64,000 nucleotides of DNA from Bacillota bacterium (GTDB lineage Bacteria; Bacillota; Clostridia; Acetivibrionales; JAEZXR01), in the NCBI GenBank assembly GCA_023419605.1, contig JAEZXR010000121.1, positions 190,626-254,625 of the forward strand, in the 5' to 3' direction. The position numbers and the translations under genes are program-made. Each line of letters begins with the position of its first letter. Position 1 is the first letter of the stretch. Of the stretch, positions 27,801-36,766 are shown in pieces. The notes under the pieces are model-generated. The model saw nothing but the letters and a program-made list of their open reading frames with translations. It was not told the origin of the DNA and searched no databases.

Positions 27801-29107
27801 CTTTTATTCCTCCGCATAGAGGAATAAATCTGCTTAAAATGCTCCATCCTCTTTTTTACAGCTTCTTCGGAATATATCTGCTTCAAGGTGTATTCAAAGC
27901 CCTCTTTAAGCTCATCTGCGGTCATCTGTGCAGGCTTTACCACGACATTCCATAGGGTATAGCTTCCCCAATGACGGCTGAGTATCCTCCCTTCCTCCTC
28001 CAGCCTCGAAAACAGCCTTGAGCCCGGAAAAGGAGTCGGAATAGAAATCATTGCCCCATAGAGATTGTTTTCCAATGCAAAGTCAATGACTCTTTGAAAT
28101 ACAGATTTGTCATCACTATCCAAGCCTACGATAAAGGTTCCCCACACCCCCACCCCGTGGGACTGTATCTTCCTTATAGATTCTCCATAGGTGCTGAGGC
28201 GGCTATACTTCCATTTTTCTAGGCATTGAAGGGATTCCGGTACAATGCTTTCAAAACCAATTACCAACTTTCGGCAGCCGGAAGAAAACAATTTTTTCAA
28301 TATCCCTTCATGGTCTGCAACACTTATATCGGTATGCGTCATCCACCTGAATTTACTTCCCTGCATTTTATCCAACAATTCCAATGAAAATTTTTCATTT
28401 ACCAGCATATTGTCATCCGTAAAGTAAATGTGCGGATTTGGCTTTAACCTTTTTACAATTTCTATTTCTTCCAGTACCCTTTCTACTTTCTTATGTCTGT
28501 ATTTGGGGCCATACACCTTTGTAGAAGCACAAAACTCGCAATTATGAGGGCAGCCTCTGGAGATCTGAATGGGAATGGTTTTGTACCTGTCTATCTTCAA
28601 CATATCATACCTTGGCATAGGGACAGTGTCCATGTCGATCTCACACTTGTTTTCGTATATCCTTTTGGGCCTGCCGACCAGGTAGTCTTCCATAAATTCG
28701 AGCCAGGTTTTTTCCCCCTCACCGATGAATACGGTATCAAAATACGCTAAAGTCTCCTCCGGAGAATTTGTAGGATGCATTCCGCCAGATACCACATAGG
28801 AACCCTTGGCTCTAAATTGCCCCGCTAGTTCAAAAGCCCTTGAAGCCTGTTGGGTCATAAAGGACATGGCAACCAGGTCGTAATGCTCATTCCAGCAAAT
28901 ATCCTCTATCTCCTCATCAATATATACCATCTCATCAAAAAAGCCTTCCACAAGGGCAGCTATAGTAAGCAGAGGAGAATTCGGACATGTCATAAGCTCC
29001 CGCAGTGATTCAATACCTTCTAACCCGCCATATAAATCAGAAGCCCATCGGTTCTCTTCATTTGTTCCCATCCCTACTCCCTTTGGAGAGACAAATGCTA
29101 CTCGCAT
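27797..29107 (-). CDS. Cobalamin-binding-type radical SAM protein 4 (CPH subfamily)
   Basis: 436 residues with the same order as its partner 26493-27800: an N-terminal B12-binding-like domain (VAFVSPKGVGMG at the start), the radical SAM motif CPHNCEFC near 190, YGPKYRHK, FTDDNML, GCRKLVIGFES, and a tail with VKPAQMTADEL. It lies directly downstream of the KS/ACP/DH block, which hints at action on the growing or finished polyketide chain (inference). The ATG 29107 start has a GGGGG tract upstream. It is distinct enough from 26493-27800 that the two likely treat different positions or substrates. Confidence 0.87.
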   Translation of the reverse strand: MRVAFVSPKGVGMGTNEENRWASDLYGGLEGIESLRELMTCPNSPLLTIAALVEGFFDEMVYIDEEIEDICWNEHYDLVAMSFMTQQASRAFELAGQFRAKGSYVVSGGMHPTNSPEETLAYFDTVFIGEGEKTWLEFMEDYLVGRPKRIYENKCEIDMDTVPMPRYDMLKIDRYKTIPIQISRGCPHNCEFCASTKVYGPKYRHKKVERVLEEIEIVKRLKPNPHIYFTDDNMLVNEKFSLELLDKMQGSKFRWMTHTDISVADHEGILKKLFSSGCRKLVIGFESIVPESLQCLEKWKYSRLSTYGESIRKIQSHGVGVWGTFIVGLDSDDKSVFQRVIDFALENNLYGAMISIPTPFPGSRLFSRLEEEGRILSRHWGSYTLWNVVVKPAQMTADELKEGFEYTLKQIYSEEAVKKRMEHFKQIYSSMRRNKS

Positions 29108-29140
29108 TTCTTTCTACCCCCTGTTCTCTATATGCTTTAG

Positions 29141-29680
29141 TTAAATTCGATGGCATGCAAATCTTATGCTTAAACCCCTATGGAGGGCGGATTCCTCCGT
29201 TTCAAGAAGTACTCCGAAGCAACCTCGTCCCTCATTCGGATACAGCACTATCACTGCTATGCACCTTTCCTTGAGGATCTGCACTGCGCCATACTGCAGT
29301 GCCTGGTACATTTTATTTCTATTTATATACAGCACCGTCGAGGGTCCTCTTGCCTGAAGTTCGGATGCAACCCTCGAAAGGCATGTACTGAGCATTATAT
29401 TGGGAAATTTGCTCGGATTTATGCCTAGATATCCCTTATTCGATACCACCGTTCCGAATTCCCTTATAGAACTCACAGGTCCGGTGCAGGTGGCAATTAC
29501 GATTCCCAGTTTATCTTTGGGGATTTCAGCTCCTTTTGCAGCACCAAAGATATTTTTAGCTGTTTCAACTGCCATTTTAGCAAAGCTGTCCATAATTCTG
29601 GAATCCTTATGTTCAAAAAGCTGCTCATGGAAATCTTTTTCCGCCAGATATTGAATTTGTGTTATCCCAAGTCCGCTCAT
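29141..29680 (-). CDS. Truncated, catalytically degenerate ketosynthase-like protein
   Basis: 179 residues matching only the N-terminal part of a thiolase-fold ketosynthase (AVETAKNIFGAAK, then KLGIVIATCTGPVSS, then FPNIMLSTCLSRVASELQARGPST). Where a KS has its nucleophilic Cys after GPS, this protein reads VLYINRNKMY, so the cysteine is missing, as is the whole C-terminal half with both histidines. It still has a good start (ATG 29680, 7 nt after GGGGAGG) and an ATGA overlap with the intact KS upstream, so it is probably expressed. It may be a structural partner, as chain-length-factor-like proteins are. A pseudogene remnant is the alternative. Confidence 0.68.
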   Translation of the reverse strand: MSGLGITQIQYLAEKDFHEQLFEHKDSRIMDSFAKMAVETAKNIFGAAKGAEIPKDKLGIVIATCTGPVSSIREFGTVVSNKGYLGINPSKFPNIMLSTCLSRVASELQARGPSTVLYINRNKMYQALQYGAVQILKERCIAVIVLYPNEGRGCFGVLLETEESALHRGLSIRFACHRI

Positions 29681-30855
29681 ACGGTATCCTCCCCATGCCA
29701 TTTACTACAAACCAATGTTATATTCGTGCCTCCAAAAGCAAAGGAATTTACCATTACGGCCCTGATGCCAGACGGCTTGTAATCTCCATACACCAGAGGC
29801 AGGCTGCATTGGGGGTCCACATTAACCAGGTTTGCAGTAGGAGGGATTATACCTTTGGTAATCGCTCCCACAGCCGTTAACACATTAAAAGCTCCTGAAG
29901 CTCCTCCTGTATGACCTAAAGCACCCTTTACCGAGGTCACATTTATAAAAGGCAGGTGGCAGCCGAAAAACCTGCTTATTACCTGAGATTCTACTCTATC
30001 GTTCAGGGGTGTACCTGTGCCGTGCGCAATGACCAAATTTATATCGCCCTTATCCAGGCCAGCGGCTTCGAGAGCCTGCTCCATCGCTCGCTGTATTTCC
30101 ATACCGTCCTGCCGCATCTGTACTACATGAAAAGCATCACTGGTGATGCCATACCCCACAAGCGAGCAGTAGGTCTTACAATTTTTTCTCTTCATGCCGG
30201 AACTTTTCTCTAAAATAAAAAAGACCGTCCCCTCTCCTACCATGATTCCCTTTCTATCACGGTCAAAGGGTTTGCAGCCTTTCATATCGATTGAATTCAA
30301 TCGTAGGAATCCGCCGTATGCAGCTTGTGAGATTATATCAATGCCCCCTGCAATAATGATGTCAAAACTCCCCGTATCAAGCAGATCCATTCCATAGCTT
30401 ACCGCTTGACTCCCTGCACAGCAAGCATTTCCTATATAGATTGTCTCACAGTCAATACCGACTCGAAGGGCGATTTTATCTGCCAGAGAAGCCAGATACC
30501 CTTCCTCCTCACCTTTGGTATCCCGGAAGAACATCTGATCCGAAAGTCCGAGGCCCGATCCTACCAAAAGCCCTACTTTGCCGTAATCCACAAGGCTTCC
30601 GCCCCAGTCCTCCAGAGCGGCCCTTACAGCTGCTGTCCCCATGTGCAATATTCTCTCTTCAGGCTCATAACGGTCTGAAGGATACTGTACTTCAATCCCC
30701 GGAAGATTTCTAACTCTCAATGCATCGAAATGTTTTATCTGCCTTTCCGCCTTTTTCCGGTATTTTAGCCCCTCCCAAAACAGTTCAAAGGTATTTCCGA
30801 AGGGAGATAAAAGCCCTATCCCTGTAATGAGAACATCGTCCCGCCTTCTATTCAT
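29677..30855 (-). CDS. Free-standing 3-ketoacyl-ACP synthase (active KS 1)
   Basis: 392 residues, complete KAS fold with all catalytic residues: Cys in NACCAGS near 144, His in AHGTGT near 277 and His in GHTGG near 313. It catalyses decarboxylative Claisen condensation on ACP-bound chains. It is packed with a dehydratase, an ACP and three other KS-like genes, which is the layout of highly reducing type II PKS systems (polyene-forming) more than of primary FAS, where such duplication is unusual. The start is ATG 30855, overlapping the dehydratase stop by 8 nt; the upstream in-frame TTG/GTG options have weaker signals. Confidence 0.88.
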   Translation of the reverse strand: MNRRRDDVLITGIGLLSPFGNTFELFWEGLKYRKKAERQIKHFDALRVRNLPGIEVQYPSDRYEPEERILHMGTAAVRAALEDWGGSLVDYGKVGLLVGSGLGLSDQMFFRDTKGEEEGYLASLADKIALRVGIDCETIYIGNACCAGSQAVSYGMDLLDTGSFDIIIAGGIDIISQAAYGGFLRLNSIDMKGCKPFDRDRKGIMVGEGTVFFILEKSSGMKRKNCKTYCSLVGYGITSDAFHVVQMRQDGMEIQRAMEQALEAAGLDKGDINLVIAHGTGTPLNDRVESQVISRFFGCHLPFINVTSVKGALGHTGGASGAFNVLTAVGAITKGIIPPTANLVNVDPQCSLPLVYGDYKPSGIRAVMVNSFAFGGTNITLVCSKWHGEDTV

Positions 30856-31288
30856 TTTTCCCAACCCCAAAGGTCATCTGTCCCTCCGCCGTCACGGTAT
30901 CCTCTATCTTTACCACTGCTTTGACAATGGCCATCTGACCCACAGCTTTAATGATTTCAACTTCTATTCTGAGAGTATCGCCGGGCTTCACGGCACGCAT
31001 AAACTGCAGACGCTGTATCCCCCCCAACGCCAAAAACTGCCCTTCCCTCAGTGATATTTCATCTGATTTTGACAACAGGATAGAGGCGGTCTGGGCAATG
31101 GACTCTATGATAAAAATACCGGGGTATACGGCGTTTCCAGGGAAATGCAAGGCCGTAAAAGCTTCACTTCCCGATACATTTTTTATGCTTACAATCCTCT
31201 TATTTTCTTCCAGCTCCAGGACTCTGTCTACATAGACGAAAGGAGCCTTTTGCTGCAGGAGCCGGGATATTTCATTAAAATACATCAT
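30848..31288 (-). CDS. FabZ-like 3-hydroxyacyl-ACP dehydratase
   Basis: 146 residues, hot-dog fold. The active-site signature HFPGNAVYPG (His near 48) is followed by IIESIAQ (Glu near 62), both as in FabZ. It would remove water from 3-hydroxyacyl-ACP to give a trans-2-enoyl chain. No enoyl reductase gene was found in the window, so double bonds made by this enzyme would persist, pointing to a polyene or enoyl product of the KS set. It is flanked by the ACP gene upstream and the active KS gene downstream, with an 8-nt overlap to the latter. Confidence 0.9.
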   Translation of the reverse strand: MMYFNEISRLLQQKAPFVYVDRVLELEENKRIVSIKNVSGSEAFTALHFPGNAVYPGIFIIESIAQTASILLSKSDEISLREGQFLALGGIQRLQFMRAVKPGDTLRIEVEIIKAVGQMAIVKAVVKIEDTVTAEGQMTFGVGKNE

Positions 31289-31307
31289 TTCGTTTGCCCC
31301 TATACTA

Positions 31308-31538
31308 TCAGAGATATTCCAATGTGATTTTTATTACATTGTTTAAAGTGGTCATCTCTATTAACCTTTCGGGATTTATTGTAATGGAAAAATGGTTTTC
31401 TATCGCTGCCAATATCTCCAATGCCCGCAGGGAGTCAAGCCCCAGGTCATCCATGAAGGATGCATCCGGATTCAGTTCCTCTTCAGTTACACCTACAACT
31501 TCAGTTACTATTGCTTTAATTTCTTTTTCAACATTCAT
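31308..31538 (-). CDS. Acyl carrier protein (type II)
   Basis: 76 residues. The phosphopantetheine attachment site is GLDSLRA (Ser near residue 34), and the four-helix pattern is typical. It lies between a degenerate KS and the dehydratase, so it is the carrier for the free-standing KS/KR/DH set. The start is ATG 31538, 8 nt after GGAGG; the ATG five codons upstream (31553) overlaps that SD and is rejected. Confidence 0.92.
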   Translation of the reverse strand: MNVEKEIKAIVTEVVGVTEEELNPDASFMDDLGLDSLRALEILAAIENHFSITINPERLIEMTTLNNVIKITLEYL

Positions 31539-31617
31539 TTTTAATGCCTCCATTTTTTATATTTTTAAAAAAGCCCACCCCGCTCAACCCGAGTAAGAGA
31601 GGGACATTATTCTACAG

Positions 31618-32595
31618 TTACCGGCATGGGCTCAAAACAACTACTGAAGTACTATCCCTGTCAATGCCTACGAGAATCCAAACGGCTGTCTCTTCTTCAC
31701 GTAAGGCTTCGACAGCGGAGGCCGTTTGCACGATTCCTCCCGCTCCCATCCAGTCGATATCCAAATACTCATATTCCCCTTTATAGTTGAGCCTGCTGCA
31801 TATATCCTCAGCAAGCTGCCTGCTTTCATTCTGTGACAGATAAATATCAAAGCTGATATGACCGATCCGGTCGGTTGTCACTCCGGCCGTTCTCATGGCA
31901 TCTGCTACCGCTGCTGCTCCATAACCTGATAATTGGGCTGTTTCACATTCATTGAAGGATAAGGTTTTATACCCTGCTACCTCTGCTGTAAAACCACCAT
32001 CCGGCTGCTGTTTACCATCTTCCATTACCGCAAAGCCCGCTGCTTCCCCAATCCTTCGGGACGTCTGGTGCATTATGGACTGCAGCTCTGTTATCTCGTC
32101 TGCGCCTCCCGCCAATACGATGGATGCCATCTCCGTCATAATATTGATATAGGCCGCTCCTATTGCATCCAGCGCTGATGTCAGCTTATTGCATATCGTA
32201 TAGCAAGGTCCTGCTGCCCCCAGCTGTATTTCCACCTGACAGGCAGGTGAATTCAATACAGTATTTGGAAACAGTCCAGGATTCACTCCCAGTGCCCCCT
32301 TTTCAACAGATACCTTGTCAAATTCATGGATGCTGTTTAATGAGCTATATTGAGTCCCCAGTATAATTCCCAAGTCCTTTGTTTTATCCTTTGGAATATC
32401 CTGCTCCCTAAAGTATAGAGCCTGTTTTGCCGCTGCAAGAGCCATTTTGCTTATCCTGTCCACATTTCTCAGCGGCAGGCCGTTCAGAATGTCCTCATAT
32501 TGTTCTTGTCTTATTCTTAGAAACCTGTCACTTTTTGAATCTTCCCCGGCTTTGATTAATCCTACTGCTGATATGTAAACTTTTCTTTTTTCCAA
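31618..32595 (-). CDS. Ketosynthase-like protein lacking the catalytic cysteine (CLF-like)
   Basis: 325 residues of the KS fold. The region equivalent to the nucleophile elbow reads GPCYTICNKLTSALD: by alignment to GPxxTVDTACSSS the catalytic Cys position is Leu. HGTGT is absent and the GHxxGA region is reduced to DWMGAGG. It is therefore unlikely to condense by itself; a chain-length-factor-like or structural partner role for one of the active KSs fits best. The start is TTG 32595, directly after a GGGAGGTGA SD and 1 nt past the stop of the upstream KS; the longer frame from 32646 lies inside that KS gene and is rejected. Confidence 0.78.
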   Translation of the reverse strand: MEKRKVYISAVGLIKAGEDSKSDRFLRIRQEQYEDILNGLPLRNVDRISKMALAAAKQALYFREQDIPKDKTKDLGIILGTQYSSLNSIHEFDKVSVEKGALGVNPGLFPNTVLNSPACQVEIQLGAAGPCYTICNKLTSALDAIGAAYINIMTEMASIVLAGGADEITELQSIMHQTSRRIGEAAGFAVMEDGKQQPDGGFTAEVAGYKTLSFNECETAQLSGYGAAAVADAMRTAGVTTDRIGHISFDIYLSQNESRQLAEDICSRLNYKGEYEYLDIDWMGAGGIVQTASAVEALREEETAVWILVGIDRDSTSVVVLSPCR

Positions 32596-32596
32596 C

Positions 32597-33811
32597 TCAG
32601 TCACCTCCCTTAACCACAATGCTGCTGACTTGTCCCCCAAAAGCAAAAGAATTGGACAATATATATTTCATACTTTCCTTTCTCGAAATATTGGGTACGC
32701 AATCAACACGACACTCCGGGTCGGGTTCTGAATAGTTTATCGTAGGAAGCATTATTCCCTGCCGCATCATCTGAATGGATGCAATCAGTTCCAGAGAGCT
32801 GGCAGCTCCCATAGCATGTCCTATCATCGACTTTATCGAACTAACGGGTGGTATTCTGCCTTCTCCGAAGACTGCCTCAAGGGCTTTGCACTCTATCCTG
32901 TCGTTGGCAGGAGTTCCTGTACCATGGGCAGACACATAATCTATATCCCCGGGCATAATTCCCGCCTCAGCCAGAGCGGACCTCATAGCTCTTATGGCCC
33001 CATCTCCGTCAGGATGGGGCGATGTCATGTGATATCTGTCAGAACTCAACCCCACCCCTGAAAGTACTCCATGGATTCGAGCCCCCCTTGCTTTTGCCGA
33101 GCTTTCCCTCTCCAATACGGCAATACCACAGCCTTCACCTACCACCAAGCCTTTTCTTCCTTTATCAAAGGGTCTGCATATGTCCGGCGCAAGAGACAGC
33201 AGCCTTTGGAATCCTGTAAATGCTACCCTTGAAAATACATCTACGCCACCGGCCACTACTATATCCGCATACCCCATTTCCATCAGGTGTTTTCCGAAGG
33301 CCATAGCATAGTTCCCTGCTGCGCAGGCTGCTGGGACAGTATAAACCGGTCCCTCGGCCTGAAGAGCTTCCCTTACCGAGCAGCTTATATTTGCTGTCTT
33401 ATAGTGCTTAAGCAGGTGCTGCGGTATTTCCTCCAGTCCGCTGCTATGGCGCAGGAGCGAAATCTCTTCTTCTACCTGAATTTCTCCCATTGTAGTCCCA
33501 ATAACAATTGCAATCCGGTCAGAAGCATATTCTCCTACACGCAGTCCTGCATCCTCCAGTGCGGAAAGTGAAGCACTCACTGCATACTGGGATGCCTTTC
33601 CATATTTATTCCTATATTCCTGATTAAGATTGTCCTTCCACTTTTCATCCGATACTCTAGCGCCAACCGTAATCCTGTAATTTTTATTATTTTTATATTC
33701 CTCGATATCTCCATAGGTAATTTTTCCAGCTTTAAGGTTATTCCAGAATTCATCCAAACCCACTCCGGCACTTGAAATAACCCCCATTCCTGTGATTACT
33801 GTCTGGTCCAT
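32597..33811 (-). CDS. Free-standing 3-ketoacyl-ACP synthase (active KS 2)
   Basis: 404 residues, FabF-like. The catalytic triad is complete: Cys in PAACAAGN near 161, His in AHGTGT near 292, His in GHAMG near 332. GxSFAFGG near the C-terminus is present. The SD GAGGTGA precedes ATG 33811. It directly precedes the degenerate KS 31618-32595, in the same way that KS and CLF genes are ordered in type II PKS operons. Whether it elongates a chain or starts it cannot be told from the sequence. Confidence 0.9.
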   Translation of the reverse strand: MDQTVITGMGVISSAGVGLDEFWNNLKAGKITYGDIEEYKNNKNYRITVGARVSDEKWKDNLNQEYRNKYGKASQYAVSASLSALEDAGLRVGEYASDRIAIVIGTTMGEIQVEEEISLLRHSSGLEEIPQHLLKHYKTANISCSVREALQAEGPVYTVPAACAAGNYAMAFGKHLMEMGYADIVVAGGVDVFSRVAFTGFQRLLSLAPDICRPFDKGRKGLVVGEGCGIAVLERESSAKARGARIHGVLSGVGLSSDRYHMTSPHPDGDGAIRAMRSALAEAGIMPGDIDYVSAHGTGTPANDRIECKALEAVFGEGRIPPVSSIKSMIGHAMGAASSLELIASIQMMRQGIMLPTINYSEPDPECRVDCVPNISRKESMKYILSNSFAFGGQVSSIVVKGGD

Positions 33812-33871
33812 TGTGTCACCTCTTTTTCATTGCTTATACAGCCTAAAATGACAGTCTTGCAGAGCCTGTCA

Positions 33872-36703
33872 TTAAAACAGCGAATCCGCCCGGCTGCCTG
33901 TTTTGACTTCTTCTATATATTTTGCTACAGCTTCTATCGTAGGTGTACCAAAGAATTCCTTAAGTGGAAATTCCACTTCAAAGTGCTCGTAAATTCCGGC
34001 GATCAGGTTCATAACTTTCAATGAATGGACACCCATCTTGAAAAAGTCTTCCGTTACACTCACCTGCTCAATTCCCAAAATCTCACACCATATTTTCTCA
34101 AGTCCTCTTTCCGTTTCCGTTCTGGGAGCAGCATATTTTTCTCTATTATAGCTTCGAGGGTCAGGAAGCCCTTTGTAGTCCAGCTTTCCGTTAGCCGTGA
34201 CAGGCATGCTTTCAATTTTCATAAAATATGTAGGTATCATGTAAGCTGGTAACCGCTGCTGTAGGTGCGCTGTCAAATCCAATTCATCGATCTCACCCCC
34301 GGAAGTGAAATAAGCTGCTAAATATCCATCCGGACTTCCCGCTTCACTCAAGCTGGGGTCATAGCCCAACTCCTTCATAATTCTTCCTATCTTTACCATA
34401 TCAAGGGAACCTTCATATTCACCCTCAATCCTCTCCAGTTGTTCATGGCCTGTCCGCACTTCCCAGCTTGTTGGGAAAGTATAATTATCATAGCCCATCT
34501 TTTCCCTCTGCAAGTATATGCCTACATCATTTATGAGGCAGTTGCTTGAGCAAAATCCCGTATCTTGCGGACTGGACCAATTTCCACCTCTTCCCTTCAG
34601 ATACTCCAATATTTCCGCCTTAGTAACATCAGAATACCTGAAGAAGTCCACAAGCTTCACGCTTTCCAGTTTTTCTTTATTGACTTCAAAATCACTTCCC
34701 AGTACTTTTGTCACGTAGTCTTCCTTGCTGTGGTATAAAAGCCTTTGTTCAAAAATTTTATGTTCTACTTCTTCAACATCGAAGATCTCCTGCTTAAAGA
34801 TTTCATAAAGTCTCAGATCAAAAATTTGTCCGCGGGAAAATCCTGTAACTATATACTCTATCCTTTTTTCCCAGGCAAGCCTGTTGCTGCGTAGGAGAAG
34901 CACCTTGAAGCAGCCGTTGCACACGCTATATTCAGCCTTCAGCCCTTCCAGAAACACTTCCTTCATCCTGTCATAGGAATCCACAATATGGTCTACCTTC
35001 AGTTCCTTGACTGTCCGGCTGATATTCTCCAACGCTGTCTTCGATATATAGCCATTATCAAAAGTATATGCTAATACCCTAAGCCCCATATCAACCAATT
35101 GATGTAAAACATATGTACTGTCTTTGCCCCCACTGTATAACAGCATGCAATCATAGTTTTTCTTTTCATTTCTTTCCTCTTTGCGTAACAACTGTTTCAA
35201 ATCTTGTACGGTTTTAAAATAGCTTTCTGCTTTGGTCCTGCTGCTTTCATAAAAAGTACAGATGCTGCATACTCCCTGGCCGTCTATGCTAACATCCCGG
35301 TATGACGAAGTAAGACCGCATTTTTTGCATTTGACCGAATCCGTCTCATCCATGAAAGAGTTGGACCTCTCCTTGTATAAAACAGCACACCGGTTTATTT
35401 CGGGATATTTGAGCATTTCATTTTCAATTTCTTCAAGCTCCACTCTGAAGCCTCTTATTTTTATCTGTCGGTCCTGCCTGCCCAGAAACTCAATATCGCC
35501 CTCGGGCAGAACCCTTCCCATATCGCCGGTCCGAAAAACAATATCATTGCTATCGGTACTGAAGGGATTCCGTATAAATTTCTTCCCGTTAAGCTCCGGG
35601 TCATTATAATACCCCAGAGTCCTGTAGGGAGTCCTTATCAAAATTTCCCCAACTTCCCCACTGCTGCATATTTTCATATTTTTATCTACAACAATAACCT
35701 TGCAGCCGTCTATGGGTCTTCCAATGGGCATGTTGTTCCTCGCGGTATCGGCCTCTTTTATAAAGTAGTACATCTTTGCCAGTGTAGTTTCGGTGGGGCC
35801 GTATAAGTTAACCAGTTGTATTCGTTCTCCAAAGGTGTTGTACCAATTAACAAGTTCGTGCGGGATTATTTTCTCTCCCGCCAGCAATATGTATTTGAGC
35901 TTAGCTAATCTGTCCCCACTCATTGTCTTCGCGGTAAGCAGCCTGAATACACTTGGAGTACAGTGGACCAGCTCCACCTGGGACTTTTCCAACCAGGCTG
36001 CCAGGCTGCCTGTTGAAAGCATCGCCTCCTTGCTTGGAGGTATACATAACGTCCCCCCTGCCAGCAACGGAACAAAAACATCCCTTAAAAACGGGTCATG
36101 GCATTGTGAAGTTAATTGACTCACCCGTGAATTTTCATTGACGCCAAAGGTTTTTATTTCCCAGCGTAAAAAGTGAAGCAGGGATTTATTCTGTCCCACA
36201 ATAGCTTTTGGGGTTCCGGTTGTGCCGGAAGTAAAAAAGATATATATACTGTCTTCAGGACTGAATACAATGTTTGAGAAATTTGACTCTCCAGTATTGG
36301 AAGCATGCCGGGGAAATGCATCCATTTCCAGCAGCAGCAATCTATCGTTCGTTCGCAATAGCATTTCAGCCGTAATAATATTGTCGCTGATCAGTATATG
36401 GGTATTACTGGCATCCAGCATTTGTTTCAGCCGATCTACCGGATAGGCATTATCCAGGGGTACAAATACACATCCGGCCCTTATTATACCCAGCATGGTG
36501 TGTATCAGCTTTACTTTATCTTCCGTCAATACAGCGACGTGAGATCCCTTTCCAATCCCTCTGGCGGCAAGATCGTTTGCGACAAGCCTGGATTTTGCAT
36601 CAAGTTCATAATAGGAAATGCATTTTCCCCTGTATTCTACTGCTGTTCTGCTGCTGTATTTATCAAAAGCCTGCAATAATCTTGACTGTATAACATCATT
36701 CAA
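33872..36703 (-). CDS. A-PCP protein with a PP-loop (AANH) domain inserted in the adenylation domain
   Basis: 943 residues. An adenylation domain starts near residue 15 (FTSGTTGTPKA near 150, NLYGPTE near 300, A8 GFRVELEEIE near 415). It is then interrupted at about 450-780 by a domain with a zinc-ribbon-like pair of motifs (CKKCG, then GVCSIC), the PP-loop YSGGKDST near 521, CNGCFK and a conserved SRGQIFDLRLYE block. This matches the WbpG-like N-acetyl sugar amidotransferase/AANH family. The A domain resumes (LAAYFTSGG near 796, then NGKLDYKGLPD) and ends in a PCP with GVHSLKV near 890. No condensation domain precedes it, so it is a candidate loading module. The insertion would adenylate a carbonyl to install nitrogen or sulfur (amide, amidine or thioamide) on the tethered amino acid; this is inference. 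By eye the A-pocket residues begin D-P-. Confidence 0.88.
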   Translation of the reverse strand: MNDVIQSRLLQAFDKYSSRTAVEYRGKCISYYELDAKSRLVANDLAARGIGKGSHVAVLTEDKVKLIHTMLGIIRAGCVFVPLDNAYPVDRLKQMLDASNTHILISDNIITAEMLLRTNDRLLLLEMDAFPRHASNTGESNFSNIVFSPEDSIYIFFTSGTTGTPKAIVGQNKSLLHFLRWEIKTFGVNENSRVSQLTSQCHDPFLRDVFVPLLAGGTLCIPPSKEAMLSTGSLAAWLEKSQVELVHCTPSVFRLLTAKTMSGDRLAKLKYILLAGEKIIPHELVNWYNTFGERIQLVNLYGPTETTLAKMYYFIKEADTARNNMPIGRPIDGCKVIVVDKNMKICSSGEVGEILIRTPYRTLGYYNDPELNGKKFIRNPFSTDSNDIVFRTGDMGRVLPEGDIEFLGRQDRQIKIRGFRVELEEIENEMLKYPEINRCAVLYKERSNSFMDETDSVKCKKCGLTSSYRDVSIDGQGVCSICTFYESSRTKAESYFKTVQDLKQLLRKEERNEKKNYDCMLLYSGGKDSTYVLHQLVDMGLRVLAYTFDNGYISKTALENISRTVKELKVDHIVDSYDRMKEVFLEGLKAEYSVCNGCFKVLLLRSNRLAWEKRIEYIVTGFSRGQIFDLRLYEIFKQEIFDVEEVEHKIFEQRLLYHSKEDYVTKVLGSDFEVNKEKLESVKLVDFFRYSDVTKAEILEYLKGRGGNWSSPQDTGFCSSNCLINDVGIYLQREKMGYDNYTFPTSWEVRTGHEQLERIEGEYEGSLDMVKIGRIMKELGYDPSLSEAGSPDGYLAAYFTSGGEIDELDLTAHLQQRLPAYMIPTYFMKIESMPVTANGKLDYKGLPDPRSYNREKYAAPRTETERGLEKIWCEILGIEQVSVTEDFFKMGVHSLKVMNLIAGIYEHFEVEFPLKEFFGTPTIEAVAKYIEEVKTGSRADSLF

Positions 36704-36766
36704 CCTAATCCCCCCTTTCTAAAAAACATATAATATAAGCAAACTCGATCTATAGGCTTGATGCTG

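Noticed and set aside
29677..33811. The KS/DH/ACP genes as primary fatty acid synthesis (fab) genes
   Set aside because: Two KS-like proteins have lost catalytic residues, there is no fabH/fabK/acc context, and the genes lie within a co-directional NRPS/PKS operon.
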